A stretch of 64,000 bases of DNA from assembly GCF_902830275.1 (NCBI RefSeq), contig NZ_CADESW010000002.1:558001-622000 (forward strand), given 5' to 3'. This DNA comes from Burkholderia stagnalis (GTDB taxonomy: Bacteria > Pseudomonadota > Gammaproteobacteria > Burkholderiales > Burkholderiaceae). The first letter of the stretch is position 1, and every line of letters begins with the position of its first letter. Under the pieces are notes generated by a model. The model saw only the letters and a list, made by a program, of their open reading frames with translations, made no database searches and was not told where the DNA came from. This document shows positions 8,720 through 18,871 of the stretch, in pieces. The translations under genes and the position numbers were made by a program.

Positions 8720-9607
8720 ATGAACGATTCGTATCCCAGTCGAAAGTCCAACGACAAACCGCATGAAAAGCGCTCGCTGCTCGAGCGCCTGACCGACTTC
8801 ATCTCGCCCGAGCCCGAATCCCGCGGCGAGTTGCTCGAAATCCTCCAGGACGCGCACGAGCGCAACCTGATCGACGCCGATTCGCTGTCGATGATCGAAG
8901 GCGTGTTCCAGGTTTCCGACCTGTGCGCGCGCGACATCATGGTGCCGCGCGCACAGATGGACGCGATCAACATCGCCGACAAACCCGAGGATTTCATCCC
9001 GTTCGTGCTCGAGAAGGCGCACTCGCGCTACCCCGTCTACGAAGAAAACCGCGACAACGTGATCGGCGTGCTGCTCGCGAAAGATCTGCTGCGCTTCTAC
9101 GCGGAAGAGGAGTTCGACGTGCGCGGGATGCTGCGCCCCGTCGTGTTCATTCCGGAATCGAAGCGCCTGAACGTGCTGCTGCACGACTTCCGGGTCAACC
9201 GCAACCACCTGGCGATCGTCGTCGACGAGTACGGCGGCGTGGCGGGCCTGATCACGATCGAGGACGTGCTCGAGCAGATCGTCGGCGACATCGAGGACGA
9301 ATACGACTTCGACGAGGAAGCCGGCAACATCATCGCCGCGCCGGACGGCCGCTACCGCGTGCGCGCGCTGACCGAAATCGAGCAGTTCAACGACGCGTTC
9401 GGCACCGATTTCTCCGACGACGAAGTCGACACCATCGGCGGCCTGATCACGCACCATTTCGGGCGCGTTCCGCATCGCGGCGAGAAGGTGCAGCTCGGCA
9501 ACCTCGTGTTCGAGATCCAGCGCGGCGACGCGCGCCAGGTGCACGTGCTGCTGGTGCGCCGCAATCCGCTCGCCAGCCGACGCGCCGAAACGTCGCACGA
9601 GGACTGA
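8720..9607 (+). CDS. corC: CorC/HlyC-type CBS-domain protein
   Basis: 295 residues, soluble. Two CBS domains (about 70-190; RDIMVPRAQMDAI begins the first, VDEYGGVAGLITIEDVLEQI ends the second) and a C-terminal CorC_HlyC domain (about 205-285). The family is tied to magnesium/cobalt efflux with CorA and to membrane integrity; it lacks the membrane DUF21 domain of larger relatives. The gene order ybeY-corC-lnt is conserved in proteobacteria. A TTGGTGTATCCT element at 8661-8672 resembles one upstream of ybeY and may be part of its promoter. Confidence 0.93.
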   Translation: MNDSYPSRKSNDKPHEKRSLLERLTDFISPEPESRGELLEILQDAHERNLIDADSLSMIEGVFQVSDLCARDIMVPRAQMDAINIADKPEDFIPFVLEKAHSRYPVYEENRDNVIGVLLAKDLLRFYAEEEFDVRGMLRPVVFIPESKRLNVLLHDFRVNRNHLAIVVDEYGGVAGLITIEDVLEQIVGDIEDEYDFDEEAGNIIAAPDGRYRVRALTEIEQFNDAFGTDFSDDEVDTIGGLITHHFGRVPHRGEKVQLGNLVFEIQRGDARQVHVLLVRRNPLASRRAETSHED

Positions 9608-9656
9608 CCGCCGCGCGGCGTCACTTTCAACCACCGCTTCGCCATTTTCGCTTCGC

Positions 9657-11342
9657 ATGGACGATCCGATCCCGTCCCGCCCGGCTGGCGGCCTTTTCGC
9701 GCCGGCGCCCGGCCGCACGCTGCCGCGCTGGCACTACCCCGCCGCGCTGCTCGCCGGCGCGGCCAATACCCTGACGTTCGCGCCGACGCCGCATGGCGGC
9801 TGGCTGCAGCTCGCCGTATTCGTCTGGTTTTTCGCGCAGCTCACGCGCACCGCAAGCTGGCGGAGCGCGGCGCTGACGGGCGGCGCGTTCGGCTTCGGCA
9901 ACTTCATCAGCGGCATCTGGTGGCTCTACATCAGCATGCACGTGTACGGCGAGATGGCCGCGCCGCTCGCCGGCGGCGCGCTGGTGCTGTTCTCGCTCTA
10001 CCTGTCGCTGTACCCGGCGTTCTCGGCCGGGCTGTGGTCGTTCTGCGCGGGCCATGCGTGGCACCGCCGCGCCCCCGACCCGCGGCCGTTCGCGCCGACC
10101 TGGCACGGCGCATTTGCGTTCGCGAGCGCCTGGGCGCTCGGCGAGTGGCTGCGCGGCACGCTGTTTACCGGCTTTCCGTGGCTCGCGAGCGGCTATCCGC
10201 AGGTGGACGGCCCGTTCGCGGGCTTCGCGGCGATCGTCGGCGTGTACGGCATCGGCTGGGTGCTGGCGCTGTTCGCCGCGCTGGTCGTGCAGGCGCTGGC
10301 CGCCGCGCGCCCGTCGCCCGCGCGGGAGACGAGCGCAGCCGGCAAGCGGCCCGTGCGGATCGCCGCGCCGGCCGGCGTCGCGCTCGCGCTGGTGGCCGCC
10401 GGCATCGCGCTGTCGCAGGCGGCGTGGACCGTGCCCGCGAACGCGCCGCTCGACGTCCGGCTGCTGCAGGGCAACGTGAAACAGGACATCAAGTTCGAGC
10501 AGGAAGGCATCGACGCGGCGATCAAGATGTACCAGCAGATGATCACCGAGAAGCCGGCCGACCTGATCGTCACGCCGGAAACCGCGATCGCGGTGATGAT
10601 CCAGGAACTGCCCGAGCCGTTCGCGCGCGCGGTGCGCAAGTTCAGCGACGGCACCGGCACGTCGGTGCTGTTCGGCGCGGTCGGCGCGTCGGTGACCGAC
10701 GACGGCCGCTACGTCGACTACACGAACAGCCTGTACGGCGTGACGCCGAATTCGCGCGACATCTACCACTACGACAAGCACCACCTCGTGCCCTTCGGCG
10801 AATTCATCCCGTGGGGGTTCCGCTGGTTCGTGAACCTGATGAAGATGCCGCTCGGCGATTTCGCGCGCGGCGCGCCGGTGCAGAAGCCGTTCCTCGTGCG
10901 CAACCAGCCGGTGATGGCCGACATCTGCTACGAGGACATCTTCGGCGAGGAGATCGCCGCCACCATTCGCGACAATCCGCAGCCGCCCGGCGTGCTCGTC
11001 AACGTGACGAACCTCGCGTGGTTCGGCGACACGATCGCGCTCGACCAGCACCTGCAGATCGCGCGGATGCGCGCGCTCGAGACGGGCCGGCCGATGCTGC
11101 GCGCGACCAACACCGGGATGACGGCCGCGATCGACGCGCGCGGCCGCGTGCTGGGCCAGCTCAAGCCGTTCACGATCGGCTCGCTCGACGTGCGCATCGA
11201 AGGCACCAGCGGCTTCACGCCCTACGTGACGAGCGGCAACAACACCGTGCTCGCGGTGTCGTTCGTGCTGCTCGCGTTCGGGTTCACGTTCGGGCCGGGG
11301 CGGCGGCGCAACGGCAAGCCGGCGCGCGGCGGGCAGGCGTGA
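9657..11342 (+). CDS. lnt: Apolipoprotein N-acyltransferase
   Basis: 561 residues, inner membrane. About six to eight hydrophobic spans in the first 230 residues, then a periplasmic nitrilase-type domain with the Glu-Lys-Cys triad visible as VTPETAIA (Glu), HYDKHHLVPFGE (Lys) and MADICYEDIFG (Cys), followed by a last membrane span (LAVSFVLLAFGFTFG). It transfers the third acyl chain from phospholipid to the amino group of the lipoprotein N-terminal Cys. It follows corC after 49 bp. The length matches the family. Confidence 0.96.
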   Translation: MDDPIPSRPAGGLFAPAPGRTLPRWHYPAALLAGAANTLTFAPTPHGGWLQLAVFVWFFAQLTRTASWRSAALTGGAFGFGNFISGIWWLYISMHVYGEMAAPLAGGALVLFSLYLSLYPAFSAGLWSFCAGHAWHRRAPDPRPFAPTWHGAFAFASAWALGEWLRGTLFTGFPWLASGYPQVDGPFAGFAAIVGVYGIGWVLALFAALVVQALAAARPSPARETSAAGKRPVRIAAPAGVALALVAAGIALSQAAWTVPANAPLDVRLLQGNVKQDIKFEQEGIDAAIKMYQQMITEKPADLIVTPETAIAVMIQELPEPFARAVRKFSDGTGTSVLFGAVGASVTDDGRYVDYTNSLYGVTPNSRDIYHYDKHHLVPFGEFIPWGFRWFVNLMKMPLGDFARGAPVQKPFLVRNQPVMADICYEDIFGEEIAATIRDNPQPPGVLVNVTNLAWFGDTIALDQHLQIARMRALETGRPMLRATNTGMTAAIDARGRVLGQLKPFTIGSLDVRIEGTSGFTPYVTSGNNTVLAVSFVLLAFGFTFGPGRRRNGKPARGGQA

Positions 11343-11347
11343 CGTAG

Positions 11348-11394
11348 CCGGGTTCCCGCGGCCGTCGCTCACGCGACCGGCGGCGGGAACCCGG
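11348..11394. terminator. Long GC-rich inverted repeat between convergent genes
   Basis: CCGGGTTCCCGC (11348-11359) and GCGGGAACCCGG (11383-11394) are exact complements, and the arms continue to pair inward (GTCGC/GCGAC around TCAC). The whole 47-bp spacer between lnt and the convergent TPR gene is therefore nearly one hairpin. There is no T-run, so it could act on either strand as a weak terminator or RNA-stabilising structure. Confidence 0.5.
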
Positions 11395-11419
11395 CCCGGC
11401 AGCATGGCCGGACCTTCGA

Positions 11420-13057
11420 TCAGGCGCGCCGCGGCGCCTGCTCCGCCATCTGCCGCAAATCCCGCGCAACCGCCTCCATCACCGCCCCCCACTCGCCGAA
11501 CGCCGGCTGCCGGTACAGCGTCGCGCCCGGATACCACGGGCTGTCGCGCCGCTCGAGCAGCCACGGCCAGTGCGGATTCACGTCGAGCAGCACCCACGTC
11601 CGCGCGCCGAGCGCACCGGCCAGATGCGCGACCGACGTGCACACGGTGATCACGAGATCCAGTGCGCCGATGAACGCGGCCGTGTCGTCGAAGCTCGCCA
11701 GTTCGGCGGTGTGATCGGCGATCGGCAAGCCGGCCGCGCGTGCGGCGGCGACATCGGCCTGCGCGCCCGGCTGCAGCGAATGGAACGCGACACCGTCGAT
11801 CCCGCGGAACGCCTCCACGTAGCGCTCGATCCCGACGCGCCGGAACGGGTTGCGCTGGTGCCCCGCGCTGCCCGTCCAGACGAGTCCCACCTTGAGCCGC
11901 CTGTCCCCACCCAGCCGCGCGCGCCACGCATCGCGCGCATGCGCATCGGCCCGCAGATACGGCACCGACGACGCCAGCGTCGCATCGCCCGTGCCGAGCA
12001 TCAGCGGCAGGCTGATCAGCGGCACTTCATAGTCGAACCGCGGCAGCGCATCGACGCCGCCGCCCGCGCTGAAAACATCCGCATGCGCGCCGAGGCTGCG
12101 CTGCATCAGCGCGCCCATCTGCGGAAACGTGTTCCATGCCAGCCGCCCACCCTCGCGATGCACGCGCTCGGCAAGCGGCGCGACGAAGCGGCAGAACTGC
12201 AGCACGTCGCCCATCCCCTGCTCGCCCCAGACGAGCAGCGTCTTGCCCGCCAGCGGCTCGCCCCGCCAGCGCGGGCCGGGCAGCGCCGGCAGGCGGCCGC
12301 GCAACTCGCCGGAGCCGTCCCAGCGCGCCTCGTGCTCGCGCCAGCCGGCCGCATAATCGCCGCGCACGAGATGAATGATTGCGAGGTTGAAGCGATACGA
12401 CGCATCGCCGGGCGCCAGTGCGCACGCGCGCGCCGCGTAGCGCTCGGCGTCGTCCCAGCGCTGCGCCTCCTTCATCGTCAACGCGACGTTGTTCATCGCG
12501 AGCGCATTGTCGGGCGCGATCGCGACGAGCCGTTCCGCGCACGCGAGCGCGCCCGTCAGATCCTGCCCGGCCAGCCGCGCGACGACGAGGTTGATCCACG
12601 CCTGCGCGTCGTGCGGATCGACGTTCACCGCCTCCTCGAGCAGCGCGACCTCCTCCGCGCGATCGCCGCCCGACAGCCGCAGCGCGATCGCCAGGTTGTT
12701 GCGCAGCGACGGCAGGTCGGGCTCGCTCGCCAGTGCGGCGCGATAAGGCGCGACCGCTTCGGCGTGGCGGCCGTCCATCTGCAGCGCGTAGCCGAGGTTG
12801 AACCGGGCGGCCGCGTTCGGATGCAGGCGTGCGCACCGGTCGGCGAGGGCAACCGCATCGGCCGTGCGCTGCCGCCCGGCGAGCGCGATCGTGAGCCGTG
12901 CGAGCGATGCCGTGTCGACGGCGTGCAGATGCGCGGCGGCGGCGAGCCATAGATCATGTGCGGCGTGCTCGCCGCGCGCCTGCGCGTCGGCGGCCCGTTC
13001 GAGCAGCGCGAGCAACGGCGGCAGCAGCGGAACCAGGAAGTCGTTCGAATCGTCCAT
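11420..13057 (-). CDS. TPR protein with C-terminal glycosyltransferase-like domain
   Basis: 545 residues. The N-terminal half (about 25-250) is a run of tetratricopeptide repeats (for example AAARFNLGYALQMDGRHAEA and NALAMNNVALTMKEAQRWDD). The C-terminal part (about 270-545) resembles the heptosyltransferase/GT9-like region often fused to bacterial TPRs (LVWGEQGMGDVLQF, GLVWTGSAGHQRNPFR, VITVCTSVAHLAGALG). No signal peptide or membrane span, so cytoplasmic. Possible role in protein or polysaccharide glycosylation, by similarity only. ATG 13057 was chosen; another at 13117 would add 20 basic residues. Neither has a strong ribosome site. It interrupts the lnt-glyQ order on the opposite strand. 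Confidence 0.75.
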   Translation of the reverse strand: MDDSNDFLVPLLPPLLALLERAADAQARGEHAAHDLWLAAAAHLHAVDTASLARLTIALAGRQRTADAVALADRCARLHPNAAARFNLGYALQMDGRHAEAVAPYRAALASEPDLPSLRNNLAIALRLSGGDRAEEVALLEEAVNVDPHDAQAWINLVVARLAGQDLTGALACAERLVAIAPDNALAMNNVALTMKEAQRWDDAERYAARACALAPGDASYRFNLAIIHLVRGDYAAGWREHEARWDGSGELRGRLPALPGPRWRGEPLAGKTLLVWGEQGMGDVLQFCRFVAPLAERVHREGGRLAWNTFPQMGALMQRSLGAHADVFSAGGGVDALPRFDYEVPLISLPLMLGTGDATLASSVPYLRADAHARDAWRARLGGDRRLKVGLVWTGSAGHQRNPFRRVGIERYVEAFRGIDGVAFHSLQPGAQADVAAARAAGLPIADHTAELASFDDTAAFIGALDLVITVCTSVAHLAGALGARTWVLLDVNPHWPWLLERRDSPWYPGATLYRQPAFGEWGAVMEAVARDLRQMAEQAPRRA

Positions 13058-13342
13058 GCGGTCGGAAACGGTAAGGGCACGTTCGCGCGCGTGCCGCGCG
13101 AACCGGAATACGCGCATCTTAGCGCCCGCGCGACCCGATGCGGCACCTGCCGGCGCATGCGCGAACCGCGCCGCCGGCCGGAGCTCGATACGCGTTCGCC
13201 GCCGTTCCGGCCGCACCCCGCGCCGATCCGGTAAAATTGCACGTTTCAGCACACTAACAAGCCGCGCCGCCGCGCGAGCCGACCCTCCGGGCCCGCCCGG
13301 AGCGCCGCCCGCAACGGAGCGCCAGCGCCACGAAGGCTCTTC

Positions 13343-14347
13343 ATGCTTACGTTTCAGCAAATCATCCTGACGCTGCAGTCCTACTGGGACAAGCAGGGTT
13401 GCGCTCTGCTCCAGCCCATCGACATGGAAGTCGGCGCGGGCACCTCGCACGTCCACACGTTCCTGCGCGCGGTCGGCCCCGAGCCGTGGCGCGCCGCGTA
13501 CGTGCAGCCGTCGCGCCGGCCGAAGGACGGCCGCTACGGCGAGAACCCGAACCGCCTGCAGCACTACTACCAGTACCAGGTCGTGCTCAAGCCGGCGCCG
13601 GAGAACATCCTCGACCTGTACCTCGGCTCGCTGGAAGCGCTCGGCTTCGACCTGAAGCAGAACGACGTGCGCTTCGTCGAGGACGACTGGGAGAACCCGA
13701 CGCTCGGCGCGTGGGGCCTCGGCTGGGAAGTATGGCTGAACGGCATGGAAGTGACGCAGTTCACGTACTTCCAGCAGGTCGGCGGCCTCGACTGCAAGCC
13801 GGTGCTCGGCGAGATCACCTACGGCCTCGAGCGCCTCGCGATGTACCTGCAGAAGGTCGAGAACGTCTACGACCTGATCTGGACCGAATGGGAAGAACAG
13901 GGCCCGGACGGCCCCGAACTGCGCCGCCTGACCTACGGCGACGTCTACCACCAGAACGAAGTCGAGCAGTCGACGTACAACTTCGAGCACGCGAACGTCG
14001 ACCTGCTGTTCACGTTCTTCAACAGCTACGAAGCGGAAGCGAAGCGGATGATCGACGCGCAGCTCGCGCTGCCCGCATATGAGCTCGTGCTGAAGGCCGG
14101 CCACACGTTCAACCTGCTCGACGCGCGCGGCGCGATCTCGGTGACCGAGCGCGCGGCGTACATCGGCCGCATCCGCGCGCTGTCGCGCCTCGTCGCGCAG
14201 GCGTATTACGAATCGCGCGAGAAACTCGGCTTCCCGATGCTCGGCAACCCGCCGGGCGTGCCGGGCCTCACCTCCGATGCCCAGGAAGCCGCGCAGCCGG
14301 CCTGGGTGCCGCCGCTGAAGGCCGAACGCAAGATCGATCAGGACTGA
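13343..14347 (+). CDS. glyQ: Glycine-tRNA ligase, alpha subunit
   Basis: 334 residues, the catalytic class II subunit of the alpha2beta2 glycyl-tRNA synthetase. It opens with [20 protein letters not shown] and has the class II motifs in [19 protein letters not shown] and [10 protein letters not shown]. Together with GlyS it charges tRNA-Gly. A 285-bp region upstream, shared with the divergent TPR gene, should contain the promoter. glyS begins 17 bp later. Confidence 0.98.
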   Translation: MLTFQQIILTLQSYWDKQGCALLQPIDMEVGAGTSHVHTFLRAVGPEPWRAAYVQPSRRPKDGRYGENPNRLQHYYQYQVVLKPAPENILDLYLGSLEALGFDLKQNDVRFVEDDWENPTLGAWGLGWEVWLNGMEVTQFTYFQQVGGLDCKPVLGEITYGLERLAMYLQKVENVYDLIWTEWEEQGPDGPELRRLTYGDVYHQNEVEQSTYNFEHANVDLLFTFFNSYEAEAKRMIDAQLALPAYELVLKAGHTFNLLDARGAISVTERAAYIGRIRALSRLVAQAYYESREKLGFPMLGNPPGVPGLTSDAQEAAQPAWVPPLKAERKIDQD

Positions 14348-14364
14348 CGAGACTTCTTCACATC

Positions 14365-16464
14365 ATGACGCACAATCATCCCGCCCCCCTGCTCGTCGAA
14401 CTGCTGACCGAAGAGCTGCCGCCGAAGGCCCTCGCGCGCCTCGGCGACGCGTTCGCCGAAGGCCTTGCGCAGCGCCTCGCGGCGCGCGACCTGATCGAAG
14501 GCGAGCTCGTCTTCGAGCGCTATGCGACGCCGCGCCGCCTCGCCGTCGTCGTGCAGAACGTGCGCGCGGTCGCGCCGGAAAAGCAGGTCCGTGAAAAGGT
14601 GCTGCCGGTGTCGGTCGCCCTCGACGCGGAAGGCAAGCCCACCGCCCCGCTCGCGAAGAAGCTCGCGGCGCTCGGCCACCCGAACCTGTCGGTCGCCGAT
14701 CTCGAGCGCGCGCAGGACGGCAAGGCCGAAGCGTTCTTCGTCAACTACGCGGCCGCCGGCGCGACGCTCGCCGACGGCCTGCAGGCCGCGCTCGACGAAA
14801 CCCTCGCGAAGCTGCCGATCCCGAAGGTCATGACCTACCAGCGCCCGGACGGCACCGACGTGCAGTTCGTGCGCCCGGTGCACCGCCTGACCGCACTGCA
14901 CGACAACCGCATCGTGCCCGTCACCGCGTTCGGCATCGACGCCGGCGACACGACGCTCGGCCACCGCTTCCTGTCCGACGGCCTCGTCGCGATCACGCAC
15001 GCGAGCGCCTACGCGAGCACGCTGCGCGACAAGGGCCGCGTGCTCGCCCACTTCGGCGACCGCAAGGAAACGATCCGCACGCAGCTGAACGAGCACGCGA
15101 ACGGCGACACCGTCGTGATGCCGGAAGCGCTGCTCGACGAAGTGACGTCGCTGGTCGAATGGCCGGTCGTCTATCCGTGCCGCTTCGAGGACGAATTCCT
15201 GCAGGTTCCGCAGGAATGCCTGATCCTCACGATGCAGACCAACCAGAAGTATTTCGCGCTGACCGACGTCGCCGGCAAGCTGCGCTCGCGCTTCCTGATC
15301 GTGTCGAACATCGAGACGAAGACGCCGGGCGAGATCGTCGAAGGCAACGAGCGCGTCGTGCGCCCGCGCCTCGCCGACGCGAAGTTCTTCTTCGAGCAGG
15401 ACAAGAAGAAGCCGCTCGCGGATCGCGTGCCGCTGCTCGCGAACGTCGTCTATCACAACAAGCTCGGCTCCGCGCTCGCGCGCGTCGAGCGGCTCGAGGC
15501 GCTGGCCGGCGAGATCGCGCCCGCGATCGGCGCCGACGCGGCGCTCGCGCAGCGCGCCGCGCGTCTCGCGAAGGCCGACCTGCTGACCGACATGGTCGGC
15601 GAGTTCCCCGAGCTGCAGGGCACGATGGGCACGTACTACGCACGCCACGACGGCGAGCCGGACGACGTCGCGATCGCGTGCACCGAGCACTACCAGCCGC
15701 GCTTCTCGGGCGACACGCTGCCGTCGACGCCCGTGTCGACCGCGGTCGCGCTCGCCGACAAGCTCGAGACGATCGTCGGCATCTGGGGCATCGGCCTCGC
15801 GCCGACCGGCGAGAAGGATCCGTTCGCGCTGCGCCGCCACGCGCTCGGCGTGCTGCGCGTGCTGCTCGAGAAGCAGCTGCCGCTCGACCTGATGTCGCTG
15901 CTGCGCGTCGCGCATGCACGCTTCGCGGCCGTGCCGGAAGTCGCCGAATCGACCGACGCGATCTTCGCGTTCTTCATGGACCGCCTGCGCGGCCTGCTGC
16001 GCGAGCGCGGCTACACGGCCGGCGAAGTCGACGCGGTGCTGAGCCTGAACCCGACGCGCCTCGACGACATCGTCGCGCGCCTCGACGCGGTGCGCGAATT
16101 CACGCGCCTCGCGGAAGCCGAGGCGCTGGCCGCCGCGAACAAGCGGATCTCGAACATCCTGAAGAAATCGGAAAGCGCGGCGAACGGCGCGGTGCAGCCG
16201 ACGCTGTTCGTCGAAGCGGCCGAGAAGGCGCTGCACGAGCAGCTCGCGCAGGTGACGCCGCGCGTGCAGTCGCAGCTCGAGGCGCGTGCGTACACGGGCG
16301 CGCTGTCGGCGCTCGCCGCGCTGCGCGCGCCGGTCGACGCGTTCTTCGACGGCGTGATGGTCAACGCCGACGATCCGGCGCTGCGCGCGAACCGTCTCGC
16401 GCTGCTGTCCGCGCTGCACCAGCAGATGAACTGCGTCGCAGACATCTCGAAGCTCGCCGCATAA
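14365..16464 (+). CDS. glyS: Glycine-tRNA ligase, beta subunit
   Basis: 699 residues, the tRNA-binding subunit of the heterotetrameric enzyme. It begins [20 protein letters not shown], the standard GlyS opening, includes an HD-like central region (about 380-480) and ends in a DALR-type anticodon-binding segment (about 560-690). Full family length. Tightly coupled to glyQ and followed by gmhB 13 bp downstream, suggesting one transcript. Confidence 0.98.
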   Translation: MTHNHPAPLLVELLTEELPPKALARLGDAFAEGLAQRLAARDLIEGELVFERYATPRRLAVVVQNVRAVAPEKQVREKVLPVSVALDAEGKPTAPLAKKLAALGHPNLSVADLERAQDGKAEAFFVNYAAAGATLADGLQAALDETLAKLPIPKVMTYQRPDGTDVQFVRPVHRLTALHDNRIVPVTAFGIDAGDTTLGHRFLSDGLVAITHASAYASTLRDKGRVLAHFGDRKETIRTQLNEHANGDTVVMPEALLDEVTSLVEWPVVYPCRFEDEFLQVPQECLILTMQTNQKYFALTDVAGKLRSRFLIVSNIETKTPGEIVEGNERVVRPRLADAKFFFEQDKKKPLADRVPLLANVVYHNKLGSALARVERLEALAGEIAPAIGADAALAQRAARLAKADLLTDMVGEFPELQGTMGTYYARHDGEPDDVAIACTEHYQPRFSGDTLPSTPVSTAVALADKLETIVGIWGIGLAPTGEKDPFALRRHALGVLRVLLEKQLPLDLMSLLRVAHARFAAVPEVAESTDAIFAFFMDRLRGLLRERGYTAGEVDAVLSLNPTRLDDIVARLDAVREFTRLAEAEALAAANKRISNILKKSESAANGAVQPTLFVEAAEKALHEQLAQVTPRVQSQLEARAYTGALSALAALRAPVDAFFDGVMVNADDPALRANRLALLSALHQQMNCVADISKLAA

Positions 16465-16477
16465 GAAGGGCCGCACG

Positions 16478-17041
16478 ATGCCGACCAGTCTCACCAGGAA
16501 GCTCGTCGTCCTCGATCGGGACGGCGTGATCAACGTCGATTCGGACGCGTTCGTCAAGTCGCCCGACGAGTGGATCCCGCTGCCCGGCAGCCTCGAGGCG
16601 ATCGCGCGGCTCAACCATGCGGGGTATCGCGTGGTGGTCGCGACCAACCAGTCCGGCATCGGCCGCGGCCTGTTCGACATGGCGACGCTGAACGCGATGC
16701 ATCTGAAGATGCATCGCGCGGCGGCAGCGGTCGGCGCGCGCATCGACGCGGTGTTCTTCTGCCCGCACACGGCGGAAGACCACTGCGACTGCCGCAAGCC
16801 GAAGCCCGGCATGATGCAGATGATCGCCGAGCGTTTCGAGATCGATCCGGATCACACGCCGGTGGTCGGCGATTCGCTGCGCGACCTGCAGGCCGGCATC
16901 GCGCTCGGCTTCCAGCCGCACCTGGTGCTGACCGGCAAGGGCAAGAAGACGCTCGCCGCGGGCAACCTGCCGCCCGGCACGAAGGTCCACGACGACCTGC
17001 GCGCGTTCGCGCTCGACTTCCTTTCACACGAACACGAGTGA
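16478..17041 (+). CDS. gmhB: D-glycero-beta-D-manno-heptose-1,7-bisphosphate 7-phosphatase
   Basis: 187 residues, HAD-superfamily phosphatase. The DxD nucleophile pair is D13/D15 in VVLDRDGVINVD; the zinc loop C95-x-H97 with C103-x-C105 (CPHTAEDHCDC) marks the GmhB branch. It removes the 7-phosphate during ADP-heptose synthesis for the lipopolysaccharide inner core. It sits between glyS and plsC, a conserved envelope/translation cluster in betaproteobacteria. Confidence 0.95.
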   Translation: MPTSLTRKLVVLDRDGVINVDSDAFVKSPDEWIPLPGSLEAIARLNHAGYRVVVATNQSGIGRGLFDMATLNAMHLKMHRAAAAVGARIDAVFFCPHTAEDHCDCRKPKPGMMQMIAERFEIDPDHTPVVGDSLRDLQAGIALGFQPHLVLTGKGKKTLAAGNLPPGTKVHDDLRAFALDFLSHEHE

Positions 17042-17084
17042 TGCGGCTGCCGCGCGCATCCTCCCTTACGCCAGACACACGCCG

Positions 17085-17849
17085 ATGCGCTTCGTCCGCT
17101 CCCTGCTGCTGCTGATCTACTTCATCCTGTACACGGTGCCGTACGCGACCGCGTGCTTCATCGCCTTTCCGTTCCTGCGCGCCGACGCGCGCTACTGGAT
17201 GGCGGCCGGCTGGTGCAAGTCGACGCTGTGGGTCGTGCGCTGGCTGAACGGCATCCGCTACCGGATCGAAGGCTACGAGAACCTGCCCGACGGCCCGGCC
17301 GTGCTGCTGTCCAAGCACCAGTCCGCCTGGGAAACGCTCGCGTTTCCCGCGCTGATGCCGAAGCCGCTGTGCTACGTGTTCAAGCGCGAGCTGCTGTACG
17401 TGCCGTTCTTCGGCTGGGCGCTCGGCATGCTGCACATGGTCCACATCAACCGCAAGGAAGGCAAGAACGCGTTCGGCTCGGTGATCAGCCAGGGCAGGAA
17501 GCGGCTCGCGGAAGGCGCGTGGGTGATCATGTTCCCCGAAGGCACGCGCACGCCGGTCGGCAAGCAGGGCAAGTACAAGACGGGCGGCGCGCGCTTCGCG
17601 ATCGAGACCGGCGCGCCGGTCGTGCCGATCGCGCACAACGCGGGCAATGTGTGGCCGCGCAATTCGTTCACGAAATACCCGGGCGTGGTCACGGTGTCGA
17701 TCGGCAAGCCGATCGACTCGGCCGGCCTCACGCCCGACGCATTGAACTCGCAGGTCGAAGCCTGGATCGAAGCGGAAATGCGCCGCATCGACCCTGGCGC
17801 GTACCGCTCGCCGGACAATTCCGCAAGGCGTAATGCCGCGCGCGTCTGA
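17085..17849 (+). CDS. plsC: 1-acyl-sn-glycerol-3-phosphate acyltransferase
   Basis: 254 residues, inner-membrane associated: one or two N-terminal spans (LLLLIYFILYTVPYATACF), then the acyltransferase domain. The FPEGTRTPVG glycerol-phosphate motif is intact near residue 148. The catalytic HX4D motif is read here as HQSAWE (H78, E83), that is HX4E, a variant I believe common in betaproteobacterial PlsC. It makes phosphatidic acid from lysophosphatidate. It is 43 bp after gmhB. Confidence 0.94.
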   Translation: MRFVRSLLLLIYFILYTVPYATACFIAFPFLRADARYWMAAGWCKSTLWVVRWLNGIRYRIEGYENLPDGPAVLLSKHQSAWETLAFPALMPKPLCYVFKRELLYVPFFGWALGMLHMVHINRKEGKNAFGSVISQGRKRLAEGAWVIMFPEGTRTPVGKQGKYKTGGARFAIETGAPVVPIAHNAGNVWPRNSFTKYPGVVTVSIGKPIDSAGLTPDALNSQVEAWIEAEMRRIDPGAYRSPDNSARRNAARV

Positions 17850-17895
17850 GTCACCCGGGCTGTCCCCGTTGCGCACCACAAGACGAAGCGAACTG

Positions 17896-18789
17896 ATGAA
17901 GAAGCGTCCGCGGCCACGACCTGCCGTCGTGGCCCTCGATCATCGCCAGCTGGACCTGCCGCTCTTCGACGGGCCGGCCGCCGCGCCGTCCGCGCCCGCT
18001 GCACCGCCCGCGCCGCCTGACGCGGCGCCCGGCGCGGCCCCGGCGCCCGATCCCGCCCGCGACCGTTCGCGCGTGCGCACGTTCGCGCTCGACAGCCGGG
18101 TGCTCGAATATCGGCTGAAACGCTCCGCGCGCCGCACGATCGGCTTCACGATCGACGGCAGCGGGCTGACGATCACCGCGCCGCGCTGGGTCACGCTCGC
18201 CGACATCGAGGCGGCGATCACCGAGAAGCAGCGCTGGATCTTCGCGAAACTCGCGGAATGGAAGACGCGCACCGAGCAGCGCGCACTGCCGCAGATCGAC
18301 TGGCGCGACGGCGCGCAGCTCCCGTACCTGGGCAAGTCGGTGACGGTCGCGCTCGCGTCCGATGCGGGCACCGTCGCGTTCGACGGCGACGCGCTGCGGC
18401 TCGCGCTGCCGCTGCCCGCGCAGGCCGACGCGCAGCAGATCAAGGATCGCGTGCAGGGCTGGCTGCAGGGCGAGGCGAAGCGGATCTTCGGCGAACGTCT
18501 CGCGCACTACGCGGACAAGCTCGGCGTCACGTATTCGATGTATGCGCTGTCGTCGGCCGCGACGCGCTGGGGCAGCTGCTCGAGCGACGGCAAGATCCGC
18601 CTGAACTGGCGGCTGATCCATTTCCCGATGTCGATCATCGACTACGTCGTCGCGCACGAGCTGTCGCACCTGCGCGAGATGAACCACAGCCCGCGCTTCT
18701 GGCAGACCGTCGAATCGATCTTTCCGGAATTCCGCGAAGCGCGGCATACACTCAAGCATCACCCGCCCGAGCTGCTGCCGGCGCTCTGA
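17896..18789 (+). CDS. YgjP-like metal-dependent hydrolase (M48/SprT-like, DUF45)
   Basis: 297 residues. A proline/alanine-rich, probably disordered N-terminus (about 20-55) precedes the YgjP domain. The zinc site is VVAHELSHLREMNHSPRFW (HELSH near residue 254, third His about ten residues on), the pattern of UTP-pyrophosphatase/YgjP-type metalloproteins. AATRWGSCSS is another family block. ATG 17896 was preferred to 17833, which would overlap plsC and add an unconserved tail. Cytoplasmic; physiological substrate not known. Confidence 0.82.
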   Translation: MKKRPRPRPAVVALDHRQLDLPLFDGPAAAPSAPAAPPAPPDAAPGAAPAPDPARDRSRVRTFALDSRVLEYRLKRSARRTIGFTIDGSGLTITAPRWVTLADIEAAITEKQRWIFAKLAEWKTRTEQRALPQIDWRDGAQLPYLGKSVTVALASDAGTVAFDGDALRLALPLPAQADAQQIKDRVQGWLQGEAKRIFGERLAHYADKLGVTYSMYALSSAATRWGSCSSDGKIRLNWRLIHFPMSIIDYVVAHELSHLREMNHSPRFWQTVESIFPEFREARHTLKHHPPELLPAL

Positions 18790-18797
18790 AAACGAAC

Positions 18798-18825
18798 GGG
18801 CGGCGCGGGACACCCCGCGCCGCCC
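18798..18825. terminator. Bidirectional hairpin between ygjP-like gene and gloA
   Basis: GGGCGGCGCGGG (18798-18809) and CCCGCGCCGCCC (18814-18825) form a perfect 12-bp stem with an ACAC loop in the spacer between convergent genes. No T-run on either side. Confidence 0.55.
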
Positions 18826-18871
18826 GTCTCGCGACGCGCATCGCGCGCGCCGCGGCCGCTTCATCCGGCGC

